Assembly: GCA_933207985.1 (NCBI GenBank)
Contig: OW240920.1
Span: 150,959,726 to 151,023,725, forward strand
From: Pelobates cultripes
Lineage: Eukaryota > Chordata > Amphibia > Anura > Pelobatidae
Direction of reading: 5' to 3'
Length of the DNA stretch: 64,000 nucleotides
This document shows, piece after piece, positions 1 to 13,000 of the stretch. The first letter of the stretch is position 1; every line of letters begins with the position of its first letter. The position numbers and the translations under genes were made by a program. The notes under the pieces are model-generated. The model saw only the letters and a list, made by a program, of their open reading frames with translations. It was not told the origin of the DNA and searched no databases.

Positions 1-645
1 AAGGATATTATCATCCAGACGCTAAGTATTAAAAGGTTTATATTTTTTTTAATCTTTCAAATTGAATACATTATAGCCATGATCTGCCAATGGATTCTCC
101 TTTATTATAATTTTCTGGATTTGTTCTACTAAACTATCCTCTCCCAAAACCAGATCAATTCTAGATAACGAATGGTGTACTCTGGAACGATGTGCAAATT
201 TGTTTTCTTTTACATGATAGACTCGCCATATATCCAACAAGTTATTTTCTTTCATAATATTTCTTAGAATGTTAGATTGTTTCTTTAATTGGTTCCTTAT
301 TTTTCTGTTATCCTTTTTTTATTTTTTTTTCATCTAATACCGTATCCAGGACACAATTAAAGTCCCCTGTAATAACTAACATTCCCATTTAAACTTTTTC
401 TACTCTATCCATTATCTTTTTTAGATACTTTGTTGGTGATATATTTGGCAGATAGACTCTGTAAAATACACTTTTGTAAACCTCTATCTTACAAACTAGG
501 ATTTTATATCTTCCTTCCTTATCTACCTCTGTGTATATTATCTCTTTACTAAGCCATTTTGAGAAGATAATAGCAATGTGAAGAAACCCCCTATTCCTAT
601 GTGATTTACAGTGTGCATTCCCTTTTTATTCTCTATGTACTGCCT
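1..645 (-). pseudogene. L1 ORF2 endonuclease remnant
   Basis: Minus-strand reading gives broken pieces of an L1-type apurinic endonuclease: first KEIIYTEVDKEGRYKILVCK, then a GDFN motif (plus-strand about 360-400), then DIWRVYH and SRIDLVL (plus-strand about 140-240). This is the family order, with the catalytic Asp-Asn of GDFN and the SRID motif recognisable. Stops and frameshifts break it, so it is dead. It runs off the left edge, where the reverse transcriptase would follow. An ORF1-like coiled-coil remnant on the same strand lies at 2345-2700 and may be the same copy, split by later insertions. Confidence 0.75.
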
Positions 646-654
646 ATTGCATTC

Positions 655-1500
655 GGTAGATGAAACTACTGAACCGGGACCACCCTCTGGCTCATTAAAC
701 ATCAAAGATTTAGGTGAAATTGCTACCTCTGTCTGTGTGGCCAGCGTTCGTTAGTCGAAAGCCACATGGCAGAGAAAACCGCGGCCATCTTTGTTCATGC
801 GAACAAAGGCAGCGGGACCTGGTCGGCGAGTGCATGGAACTGTTTTACGGACACTCGACTTCACGAACACCGGTCCCAAACAGATGAACACTGGAACTCT
901 ATTTACCGAATAGCTAGAAGAGCGCTATTCGGTACTTTGGTGCATTCGACAGAGGGGCACGAACGCTGCTAGGAGCCAGAGGGATCCATTCGGTACTTTT
1001 CTTAGTTTTTAGGTTTTTCGAAAGTGACCGGCAAAACCCACCAAATTCGTGGAACTGTTTTGGGCATGCAGTCCAGGGTAAGCCGGTCACACAAGACTTT
1101 CATAGAATTTGCAAACCCCTGAACCGATCTGAGTGAAATTCGAATATGTTGGTCACCCAGATCAGGGCTATCAGGGGACACATAATTTATGGGGATACCC
1201 CCAGTATAAAGGGGTGTTCTGAAAGTTGGGGGAAAAAGTGATTTTTCAGCCCGGAGATAATTAAGTTATTATTTTATCAGACTAAATTATCACCTGGGCT
1301 AGGGGAGGGAATTGTAGGTGTGTGTTAACATTTTACTGTTTATGATTGGCTATTGTTTGTCCCTCCCTGAGGGCTGTCCCCTTGCATGGGGACTTGCATA
1401 AAAGCTGTGTGCACCCATTAAAGGACGGTTCATTTTGTACCCTTCTTCTTGACTTCGGCTGATGTTTGGGGATTCATGTGTTTCACTAAGGGAATTATCT
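655..1500 (+). mobile_element. LTR fragment related to the Gypsy LTRs of this window
   Basis: The stretch contains a promoter-like segment around 1370-1425 (cttgcat, gggg, acttgcataaaag, then a C-rich run and cattaaa). It matches in order the segment at 8405-8465 in the 5' LTR of the Gypsy element in tafazzin intron 2. The gcggccatctttg segment near 780 matches a similar one near 7930. A further part (1120-1185) recurs inverted at 53010-53060. No internal region follows, so this is a solo LTR or LTR fragment. Its exact ends are not clear; the sequence to 1930 has no feature I recognise. Confidence 0.55.
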
Positions 1501-1938
1501 GGTGAAGCTATTGGAATTACTATAGGATTCGTCTACCTTATCTACCGAACGGAGGGCTATAATCACTAAGGCTCTGGCGGTTCGGGAGGAAACTACCGAA
1601 TGAGGTTTAAATATACTTGGTTTCCTTACAAGCAACTCCTCTTTTTTTCCTCTCAAGAGATGCCTATATAACTTCTTCACATCTCATATCTCCATCTAGG
1701 TTTTCGCTTCCCTTTTCCAATGAGTCTCTTGTATCATGGGTAGATCTATCCGTTAAGCCGGGATATTTTGCGGTTTTCTCACCAGGTATGTATTTTCAAT
1801 CACCATTTCTTGATTTTGTAGGTTGATATTCAGTGCTGCAAACAATTCCAATAGAATTTTTTTTTATCTTCTTAGGTATGTTTTTTAGTCTGATATATTT
1901 TTTATTCTTTGTCTGTCCTGCATTTGATTTAATCTGTG

Positions 1939-2344
1939 TTAAAGGACCACTATAGTGCCAGGAAAACATACTATTTTTCCTGGCACTATAGTGCCCTGAG
2001 GGTGCCCCCACCCTCACGGTCCCCCTCCCGCCGGGCTCTGGGGAGAGGAAAGAGGTTAAAACATACCTTTCTCCAGCGCTGGGCGGGGATCTCTCCGCCT
2101 CCGATCCTCCTCTTCTCCTCCCTAACATTGCTATGGACGCTTGCGTGTTCTCACTGTGATTTTCACAGTGAGAATCACGCAAGCGCCTCTAGCGGCTATC
2201 AATGAGACAGCCGCTAGAGGAATTGGGGGAAGGCTTAACCCATTTATAAATGTTTATAAAAAAATGGGTTAACCCTAGCTGGACCTGGCACCCAGACCAC
2301 TTCATTAAGCTGAAGTGGTCTGGGTGCCTAGAGTGGTCCTTTAA
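1939..2344. mobile_element. T2-like MITE with TTAA ends
   Basis: Both ends carry TTAA, and the terminal inverted repeats read TTAAAGGACCACTATAGTGCC on the left and TTAAAGGACCACTCTAGGCAC on the right (reverse complement). The TTAAAGGRR start and TTAA target match the T2 MITE family known from Xenopus (Kolobok superfamily); piggyBac also uses TTAA. The interior has further hairpins, for example the arms meeting at about 2150-2185. It sits inside an older L1-like remnant. No coding capacity. Confidence 0.8.
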
Positions 2345-2900
2345 TATCCATTTTCATTCTTTCTTGCTCCTAAATTGCTGCTTTATACTGGAATTCTATT
2401 TTTTTATATTTTTCTTCCATTTTAGTTAGTTTCGTACCAATCTCTTCTATTTGTTGTTTTAATTGACATGTACTATTCCTTTTTTGAATGTTTGTTTGAT
2501 TTTCCAGGTTTATTTTAATAAATTCTTGTAAATTAGACGAAGAGTTTCTTCTCTCCTCCATAAGAGATTCTTCTGAAGTGTTTATTTTGGGCAGAGAAAA
2601 AGGCAGACATTTGTTTAACTTGTCTGATATCCTTTTTCAGTTTTTTTTCTTTGGAATCTTTGTAGTAGCCATTTTCACTACTTCGTTCACCAGCCCCCCC
2701 TTTTTTTTCCCTTTAGTATTCACTTTTTACTTCACATTTTCCTTTCTAGTTAATATAAACTAATGTAGTTCCAATCTTAGGCTTCTGTTTTAACTTTGGT
2801 ATAAATTTTTCATTTTTCAATATTTTTATAGTAAAGTTTGCAACTGCCTTTTCCTTTAGGTTTTCCACATATATAATTAAGCAAATTTTGAATCTTTCAC
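2345..2900 (-). pseudogene. probable L1 ORF1 remnant (coiled-coil part)
   Basis: A minus-strand frame at 2561-2370 encodes a Lys/Glu/Gln-rich helix (for example LKQQIEEIGTKLTKMEEKY) with heptad-like spacing, as in the coiled coil of L1 ORF1 proteins. Upstream on the same strand a basic N-terminal part can be read (MATTKIPKKK near 2670). The RNA-binding and C-terminal domains are missing because the MITE at 1939-2344 cuts in. It has the same orientation as the endonuclease remnant at 1-645. The coiled coil alone is weak proof of family. Confidence 0.45.
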
Positions 2901-3921
2901 TTTCTCTCCGTTTATATACAGATTATTTATATAATCCATTTATATACCGATGAAGTTGCAGGGTATTATATATTTTGGAATTACATCACTAATATATATC
3001 TTTATATTCTTTGTAGAATCCCATCACCATTTTCTTTACTCATATGGATTTTTTGATTATACTTGCTTTTGGCGTTTTCCGTTCTTTTTACAGCACAGGA
3101 TGGTTTCCAGTATTGCAGCTTATTTTCTCTGGATATATTTATTCTGTCCCTCTGCTTTAGAGACTTTTCAAATGGAGACCTACGACGACCTATTGTACTG
3201 CAGCAAGAGTTCTTGTTATGGACTAATATCTTTTGTCTACTTGTTCCCCTCTGCTCGGATGCCCCGTGGCTGCTTTTCGTCTGCTGGTCCGTTAGCCCCC
3301 TTGAAAAGAGATTACCTTTCTGACAAAGAAACGCAAATATTGCGTCAAGTTTGTTTGAGAAAGAGGGAAGCGGCAGGTCATTTGCCTCCCCTTTGTTCTC
3401 TCCTTCCCACCGTGCTGTTTTACAAAACTGATGGCTGTTTTTTTGTACAGCAGGGGAGTTAGTTTGATTATCAAAATGATCACCGGCTTCTGTTGCAAAA
3501 CATTCTTATTCTTAAAACTCACATGTGGAATATATTGTGATTCAGAATGTAAGATATTTCACAGGACTCCAGAGACTGGTGCTTAGACAGATCAGGCAAT
3601 TTCGACTGACTTACCTACATGAACTGAAATCAAGAGGAGTAATTGAGTGTTTGCCCCCTGACTTCAAATAATGCCACAAGCACAGCTAAATGCAAGATTA
3701 ACTCAGACACCAAACCATAATCTCCTATTCAAACAACTACAATTCACAGATGAGCGACATCATCTCAACAACAGCTACAAACATGGACTGAAATCACTGG
3801 GTTCCATTTACTGATCTAAAGGCTTTTTAATTTGTGTTTCTTTTATATCAGTATCCCTTGTGTGACCAACAATGATATATATTTAATCCCAACAGGATGA
3901 CATGAGCTCAGAAGTGACTAC
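2901..3921. other. AT-rich stretch, no gene recognised
   Basis: A long open frame on the plus strand (2950-3462) looks like chance: it is Phe/Tyr-rich, has no recognisable motif, and overlaps an equally open minus-strand frame. The region could be the 5' UTR of the L1-like remnant on the left. Tafazzin exons beyond FPEG should lie on the minus strand beyond this point, but no KVNMSSEFLRFKWG-like exon was found here. Confidence 0.3.
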
Positions 3922-4002
3922 CTTCAGGGAACACGTGCACCCAATCTCCATGATTCAATTTCTCCACAATGAAGTCCATCCCTCTCTGATACACCCCATC
4001 CC
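3922..4002 (-). CDS. tafazzin: tafazzin exon 5 (FPEG exon)
   Basis: The 81-nt exon follows a ttttttttccag acceptor and ends at GAAG|GTAGTC. It encodes [20 protein letters not shown] then VHVFPE; FPEG is completed across the junction. In glycerolipid acyltransferases this motif contributes to acceptor (phosphate) binding. It joins directly to the exon ending VCRG, as in tafazzin isoforms lacking human exon 5. Confidence 0.93.
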
Positions 4003-7000
4003 CTGGAAAAAAAATGAAAAACTCGGTAAATATGAAGCCGGTCTATCCAGAAGTATATGATTTGATCCCCATTGAACAGCGCTATGGAATCTGATGGCGC
4101 TATATAAATAATAATAATAACGAAGAACACAATATACATGCTTTGTTAAATGTCTAGCTCCCAACGGTAAAGGCTACCCATGAGAACATACGTGTGCTGC
4201 ACTCACCACGACACACTGGCACACACTTTCCAAGACTGAAGAACATGGAGTGGAATTCCTTCGTAAAGCAAATATCAGCAGCTGTCGGGGTCCTGAGACA
4301 GTAGAACACAAATGTTTGCATTGTGAGAATTAAGTGGGGCTTTATAATGGGTCCGCTTAACATTTAATATTAATCTCTATAGATACCAACCATCTCATCC
4401 TGCGCAGATTCCAAATGTGTTTTAATTTGAGGATACCTAAAACAAAGAGAAATAAGCATTACATGAAATGTGTCAATTATGCTTCTTTTTCCTATTTTAG
4501 AAAACACAATGGGGAACAAGGTACACATTAAATCTAGAAGCATGTGATACCTTGGAGTCCAAAGAAGGTGGAACCCAAATCAATACATGCTATATTAAAC
4601 AGTATTCGTGGATACAGAAACACAATCTATATATCGCCATGGCCTGATTGTATGGTATTTCTCCTCTACACCATCACATTTACAAATGGAGCTGTCGAAG
4701 TGCAATCCACTCACATACATTGTTATGTATTGTTAAATCTATATGTGCTTGTCATTTTTGCAAGTGCAATGTATAGACAAAAAAAAAAAAAATAGGTGAA
4801 ATAGGATATATAATATTGTAAAAACACACACTGTGCTGTACAAATGAAACCTTTCTGGAATGAAGGCTGTGTGAGTCATACCTCCTCTGGCTGTGACCAG
4901 GAGTGAACTCCTAATCCACAGATAATTGAGCAGTGATCTATACACCATAAGCTGCCTTATTAAAGGAAAACCGCATTGAAGTGGTTGTGGTGCCTAGATA
5001 TCCCAATTCATTCCAGGGATTGAGAGAGTGATTGGCACACTCAGCCTATTATAGTCCACTATCTCTCTCTCTATATATATTTAAGGTTAGAGTGTTCCTT
5101 TAAAAGATTACATTTGAAGTCAGACTTTCCATGATTATCCTTGTAAATGTACAAAAAGTCAATGTTTTATAATAACAAAATCTAGTGAATTCATTTAAAA
5201 ATAAAAGAATTTTATTCAGAAATTCATTCTTACATCTAAAGGTTTTCTTTCGCCAAGTTTGTTTTTTCTCAGACGATCTTTGCATCTCATTTACATGTTA
5301 ACGTGAGAACTAACAGCAATGCACCTCCGAGCACTTCCCTTAGAATGTTGTACCATACTGTTAATCTCACCTTGATGGCCGAAATCATTTATTACTAGGT
5401 TGTTGTTTTTTTGAGGAGGCTACGTTCCATGCTCTGTTTTGTTACATAAACTACATTACACTCTCATCCTCAAGAGTGAAATCGACCACCTGGCACACCT
5501 ACCTTCTACTATGGCGCCGATGATGAAGAAAGTGAGGGGGCAGCTGTGTGTCAGATGCCAGGGGAGCAACCTCTGTAAAATGGTTTAACCCCTAAAATGA
5601 AGATGGCATACAGATAGTGAGCTAAAGTTGCTTTGGGATGGCAAAGTTCCTTTAAATTACCTAAGATGTCTAAAAACTTGTCATGACATGACCTCACATG
5701 AACTTCCAAAGAATTCTTGGCATTTGAGCCATGTTTGCGGAATCCATCTCAGGTGACATACATCTGTATCAACAGCCTAGGACATTCAATTATGATTGTA
5801 TTACTATTGGCTGATAATTTCCTCAAGATAATTAGTGCCATGATCATAACTATCCATCTGAACAGTTCTGAAGACATCAAGAAACGTAGGCTCTGATTTC
5901 CCTAAAGCTTTTGTACTTGACACACTCAACTTGGAGGTACAGACCAAAAACAACCTGCTTCAGGTGTGTTCTTCCACAGGGCCAAGTGCAGAAATCACGT
6001 TCGCTTGTGAAAGAGACTCACCACAGCCCCCCATAGTAGAGAATATTGCATCCTGAACGGACGTCTGCACAATTCATCCATAAATGATTGCATTTTATCC
6101 ATAGGAATATCAGAATATGGCTCATTCATCTCCTCAGTGGGATCACAAGTCAATACTAACTCTTAGAAGGATTCCCACTATTAGAAGGTCTAACACTCCT
6201 GCCGGACTGGTCTCCTATGAAACAGGGTTTACAATAGGCGCTTTTGTAAAGCTCTGAAAGCTGGATGTCGATTCATTAGCTGAGAGTGACAGCCACTAAC
6301 CACTAAGATATTGAATTCATGTATGTGCATCTAAACTTGCAAAAAATTGGCATTAGCCAGCCCGGAACATTACAGCTCTGCAGAAAAGGAGTTAAAGCCG
6401 GTATGTGTTTCACCGTGAGACACATACAGACTCTGGGCACCATCACCACTTTAAATCACTGTAATGGTCATGGTGCCTGGAGTAACTCTTTACAGTTTGG
6501 CATATAAGTGAAACATAAAATCCAATGGAAGATGCAGAATAGATTAGAATCAACAACTCTAATCCGTTGTTGAAAACCAAAATACAATTAACATTTTCTA
6601 CAAAACACAATAGGCAATGAGTTGGGTCAGTTAGGGTTGAAAATAGCAGCAATTAAAGGAACACAATAGCATCAGGTATTTGTTATTCACAACACAATAA
6701 TGCCCAGCCAAACACATTTTCCTGGTCTATCGACTCCTGAAGTGCCACCCTCCCTCGCGACTCCCCCTCTCGCAGGGTTGAAGGGGTTAAAAACCCTTCA
6801 GCCACTTACCTGAATCCAGCACTGATGTCCCTCGGCACTGGGTCAGCCGGCAGGGGAGACCTAAAGCGCATGCGAGGCAATGGCCTTGCGCACATTAGAC
6901 CTCCCCATAGGAAAGCATTATTCAATGATTTCCGAAGGGGCAAAATCTGACGCTGGAGGTCCAAAAGTCTGTTTGGATTCTGGAAGCCGTCTAGTGGCTG

Positions 7001-10000
7001 TCTGTTAGACAGCCCCAGAGGGCAGACTTAGAACTGCAATGTAAACAGTTTCTCTGGAACGGCAATGTTTTACATTGCAGCACTAAGTGCAAAAGGGTCA
7101 CAGCACCCACACTACTTCAATTAGCTGAAGTGGTCTAGGTTCCTATAGTGTTCCTTTAATACTCACTTTCAGCAATATCATTTTAGCTATCCACTTTGGG
7201 CAATTTGATATGTGCCAATAGGGAGCATATTTAGTTTGTGTATGCTATATCATTGGATTCATAGAATAGTACTGGATACATTATGTGACATTGGCGATTC
7301 TGCCAGGCTTCTTTTGTTTTTCTCTTTATTTTTTCTTAATAATACTTAGGTGTAGTTATTACACTTTTTTGTATCGCTCTTTTTGATTCTGATTGGAGGG
7401 ATACTATGGGATAGGTGTATAGCACTTACACTTTATCCTTATACCTGTTCCTCAAATTTTACAACAACCAGTCAACAAGTCAAGCAATTACCATGTATTA
7501 TGTTCAATTTATTGCAGCACCAATTGTTTTGATTTCTTATTTCTCCTTCATACTACACCAATTGTGACAATAGGAGAATCTACATTTTCTGCTATTACCA
7601 ACAAAGAATTAGGATCTTGACAAGATTTTTGAGTGCGGTAATATTTTTATATTTACTATTATTTGGATGGAGTTCTTTGGTGGATGACCACTGTGACAGA
7701 CCTACATGTCCCACATATTTTATATCTCTTTTGATCCCTTTCGCCTGTTTGTTCGGTGAAATACATCCCCTACATATTTCCATTTTGCCCCATTCGAATA
7801 CCGGCTAATCTACCGAACTACTGACCACCCATGTGCGTAGTGTGCCACTTGATGACCCCATAAACCTTACTAACACCTCTGAAAACCGCAAGCACCTCAA
7901 CATTCTAAAGGGTCGGCTGGGCGAACACAATGCGGCAGCCATCTTGGAACACAAACACAGCCAGCGGTGCTTGGTCGTCAAGTGTATGGGACTAAAATCA
8001 GACACTCAATGGCGCAAACACCGCTAGGACTTCCATACGCCAATATGTTCGTCACTATTCATCTGAACAAAGCGGCATTCAGTGAAAACATTGTTCAAAC
8101 TACCGATACTCTGGAAATGGATTCATGAACTCTGATTTGTATGTAAAATTGTGAGTTTGATATTCCCGGTCGATCTAAACTATACCACGGTGGCATTTCG
8201 GCTACATTCGTGGGAGTGATTTCAACATATGTTGAGTGCTCAGACCCAGGCTGTCCGGGGATATTTGTAGTGATATCTTATTGTTAAAACTATATTTTTA
8301 AGTATTTTTATTATGCTTGTCCTGGACCTGAGAGGTAATGTAATTATGTGTGTGCTTATGTTGCTGTCCCCTCTCAGGTCCAGTGGGGAATGCCCCTGGA
8401 ATGTGTTAACAGAAACCCTTTGCACGGGGACTTGCATAAAAGGCCAGCTGTGGCTCCCATTAAACCAGTTCCAGTTTTACCCTCACACAGAGCCTCTACT
8501 CGTGTTTGTAGGGAACAGCGATAATAGCCCTTTCACTACGTTTTAGGATCTTGTCTTCTAGGATCATTGCAGCTCTACTCAGATTGGGAGAAGAGAACAT
8601 CTCTGGCGGCGAAATCCCTCTTCTCGTCGGGGTGTATGCCACATCTGGTGGCAGAAGTGGGATGGTTCTTTTCCCCCCAGAGGAGAGGCTACAACCGGAT
8701 CTAAAGACGGAAGGAGTGGATGGAGAATTGGTACAGACAACTGAAAAGATCTACTTTAAAAGATCTGTTGGATAGCTGCGGCCGAACGACAAATAACCGA
8801 AAGAAAAGGGAACTAATAGCCAAACTGTTGGAAATGAACCGAACAGACATTTTACCCAAACCAGTTGTCTCAAACGAGGAGGATGAATTGCTACTCTCTG
8901 TTCGGTTACGGTTGGCATTGTATTGGTCAAACTACCCTGCAGACATTACCCAAGTGATAGCCGCCGCAGATACTGAAGCCAGAGAGAAGCGTCAGTATCA
9001 GCTACGGTTGGCGGAGTTTCAACGACGGGAAGACATACCTGCAAAGATAATTGCATTTTTAATGGAAAGAAAGATGGTACCCTTTGCTGCTTTAAAAGTT
9101 TCCAGGAGACAGAAGGGGAAATAGATGGGTACCTTGCTGACTTCGAAAGACAATGCGCTTTACACAGGGTACCCACCGAAAAATGGGTCACCATTTTGGC
9201 TGGGAAATTATCAGGGAAAGCTGCAGAGGCGTTCCGGGCTATCCCTGACGAGGAGATTTAGCTTCTTGTCAAGGAGGCATTACTCGCCAGGTACACTGTC
9301 ACCCCTGAGGCGTACTGCCGGCGATTCAGAGAGTCTTAAAAGCAGGGGAGCAACTCTTACACCAAATGGACCTGCCCCCTACATAGAACAGCGCCCAATT
9401 GGGTGACCGGTTGCCAGGCTGTCTCGGGAAAGGATGTCCTGCAGTTATTTCTATTGGAGCACTTTTTCAGCACAATGTCACCCAACCTCTAAGAGTGGGT
9501 CTGTGAAAGGCGACCCCTTACCCTACCTGAGGCGGCTCGCCTCGCTGACGAATACACTGACACTCGTAAGACTGAGCCACCCACAGTAAGACCACCCCCT
9601 CGGCTGGAGATTCGGACCACCATACCCTCTCACCCTACCCCTTACAGGGCCCCCCAGACCTCAGCCAGCACCACGAGAACCGGGCCCAGATGCTACAGGT
9701 GCCAGCAGATTGGATACCTCCGCAGTGATTGCCCGTTGGAGCCTCCTCAACAATGTAACACCCCGTCCCACAGCCCCGGTCACTCATTGCCTGGAGACGG
9801 AGCCACATTCTGATGAATACTGTAAGGTTCTTCATGAGGCTCCATTCACCCCATTCAGGCAGCCACCCAGGACAACCATCAGCAACACCGACAAATAGTC
9901 CTGGTGAATGGACAGGATGCCAAGGGACTACGAGATACTGGAGCTACCCTGAATTTGGTACAACGCCATCAGGTCTGGGAAAATGAACACACTGGACAAA

Positions 10001-13000
10001 CCGTGGCAGTCCGGGTAGCTGGTATCAGTTATCCACCGCCGGCGTTCACCTGGATTGGGGAGTCAGTACTGGCCGTGGGGATCATGAAAGACTTACCCGC
10101 TGAAGTGTTGCTAGGGAATGATTTGGGTCTCTTAACTTCTGCTTATGTGCCCAGAGAACCCGCTGAAGCTCAACCCGTAACCACCCGCTTGCAAGCCCGA
10201 ACTGTGGAGGCTGGCCCACTGTTTCCGGAGACCCAGGTAAGAGACAAACCCCTGACTGTATCTATAGCTCCGATCCAGTTAGGCTGGGATACCCCAGAGG
10301 AGTTTTTGAACCCTTGGAGGATCTTACGTTGCATTAGTATAGGGCTACGGCAGAAACTAACAAAGGGGGATTGGAACGGGAATTTTTTTTGTGGGAGCAG
10401 GATAGGCTATATATTCCCTTTTATTCCAGAAGTTTGGTCCTTAAGGGGTTAACTGACACGTCCAGGAGAGGTACTGCCCCATCCCAGGAGAGTCAGCTGG
10501 TAGTTCCCAGGAAATACCGGATGGAGCTTCTACTGATTGGGCACAATGTCCCCTTTGCAAGACATCTAGGAGTATGCCGCATGTCCCACAGGGTAACCTA
10601 GAACTTTTTTTGGCCAGGAATCCATGGGGACGTGCGACGATACTGTAAAACCTGTGACACTTGTCAACTGGTAGGAAAAAGGGAGGGGGGGGGAGATCAT
10701 TCCAAGGCCAAACTGCTGTCCATGCCCATTAACGAGGAGCCCTTTAGCCGCATAGCAGTTGACCTTGTTGAACCCCTAAATAGACCCAGTCCATCCGGGA
10801 AGAAATATATTCTTACCGTGGTGGACAACGCCACCCGCTACCCCGAGGCAGGGGCCCTCACAAATATTCATGTAGAAACCGTGGCAGATGCACTGGTAAA
10901 GGTATTCGCCAGGGTAGGGTTTCCCAAGGAAATCCTCTCAGACCAGGGGACCCAGTTCATCGCTGAACTGACCCAACAACTCTATTAAGCTCACCATACC
11001 ACCCCCAGATTAACAGTCTCTGTGAGCGTTTTTAATGGTACTCTCAAACAGATGTTGAGAACCTTTACTGACGCTTGCAGAAACTGGGAGAGGTTCCTGC
11101 CTCACCTGTTATTCGCATACCAGGAGGTGCCACAGGAATCCACAGGATTTTCCCCCATTGAGTTACTATATGGGAGAAGGGCACAAGGCCCCCTTGATCT
11201 CATTAGGGAACACTGGGAGGGGAAACGGAACATGAGGGAACCTCCATCGTGCCCTATGTGCTGGAGCACCGAGACCGCATGGATCAGTTGGCCAGGATCG
11301 TAAAGGAAAACCTCCAGGCGGCTCAGGGGCGCCAGAAAGCCTGGTACGATCGGGGTGCCCGACAGCGTACGATCCAGTTAGGACAGGTTTTAGTATTAAA
11401 GCCAGTCAGACAGGATAAACTGCAGGCAGCTTGGCAAGGCCCCGATCAAGTGATAGAGCAACTCTGTGACACAACTTATGAAGTTGCCAGCTGCGCTGAT
11501 GAAAGGATTCAAAGGTAATTTCACATCAATATGTTGAAAGAGTACCAGGGAAGGCAGGAGGATATAGCTGCAGTATGTGCCCCCACTACAGATGACACAG
11601 ATCAAGGAACACTTGGTTCACATAGGGATGGTACTGGATAAGATCCGGGCCGCGGGCCTGGCTCTGAAACCAGACAAGTGCCATATTGAGATGGCAGAAG
11701 TCCAATACTTGGGACACCGGAAGTGGTGTGGGAAACAACGACCAGCGCCTGCTAAGATTGAGGCCGTAGCAAACTGGCCCACACCAGGCACCAAGAGTCA
11801 TGTATTGGCCTTCTTTGAGACCGGAGGGTATTATAGGCGCTTTGTCCCCAATTACAGTACAGTAGCTAAACCCCTGACGGACCTGACCAAGAAGAATTTA
11901 CCTAGGCAGGTCCTGTGGTCTCCAGCCTGTGAAGCCGCTTTCCAGTCCCTCAGACAAGTGTTAATTAACACTCCTGTCTTGGCTGCCCCAGTCCCTAACA
12001 AATGTTTTCTTGTGCACACAGACACTTCCATATTTGGACTGGGGGCAGTTTTGAGCCAAGTCGGAGAGGATTGAGTAGAGAACCCTGTTGCATATCTTAG
12101 CCGAAAACTATTACCAAGAGAAGTGAGCTATGCGGCAGTGGAGAAAGAATGCTTTGCGCTGGACTGGGTGCTAAAGAAGCTGACTCCTTATTTGTATGGA
12201 GAAGAGTTTACCCTCATCACCGACCACTGGCTTAACCAGGTCGCAGGAGACAATGGCCGATTATTACAATGGAGCCTGACCCTGCAACCTTATAACTTTA
12301 CAATTCACTACAGGCCAGAGTCAGAGATTTAGAATAGTTTTACTTCTTACCCGAGAACTGTGGGGTGCCACTCCTGCCTCTGAGCCATGAAGCTCTCTGC
12401 CTGAGTGAAGCACGCAGGTGCATGGTTTAGAATGGCTGAGAGCAATTAGCTGAGGCCCAGCCAATGAGTTTGCCCTGCAGTGCCAGGCTTAGCTCCTAGC
12501 AGGAGCTTCCATCTCTCCAGAGCTGAAGGGGAGAGGCTTGGCGTGGCACTCAGCAGACCCCAGATAAGAAAAATATGCTAAAATGGTCCGACAACTTACA
12601 TTGGGGGTGCAAGTGTTACAGATGAGAAAAGTTCACAAATCCTCACACTACATCAGCCAGGGGACTCCTGCTTCATAACCCACTACCGCGTGCTGTGGGT
12701 GTTCCCTTAACATAATGAGCCTCCATGTCTTTGAAGGAACACTCTGGGCTCCACAACAATGAAGCTGTTATGGGGTCTAGTGGTCCTGAGCGCTGTCTTG
12801 CAATATGGGGTTAAAGCTGTTTTGAGGAGGAGGCAGAAGGGCTCCCTGGAGACAACTTCAGGATTAAAATGTTTCAGAAAGATGGCACCCAGGGTCAGAC
12901 TCCATAATGACGTCATTGACATTAAGTTGTTATGGGGCCTGGAGCGTTCCTTTTATAAAAAGGTTGTAAACACTTGTAAAACTGTTCCCTACACCCAAAA

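Noticed and set aside
2950..3462. 170-codon open frame
   Set aside because: Phe-rich translation of AT-rich DNA with no motif, and the opposite strand is equally open.
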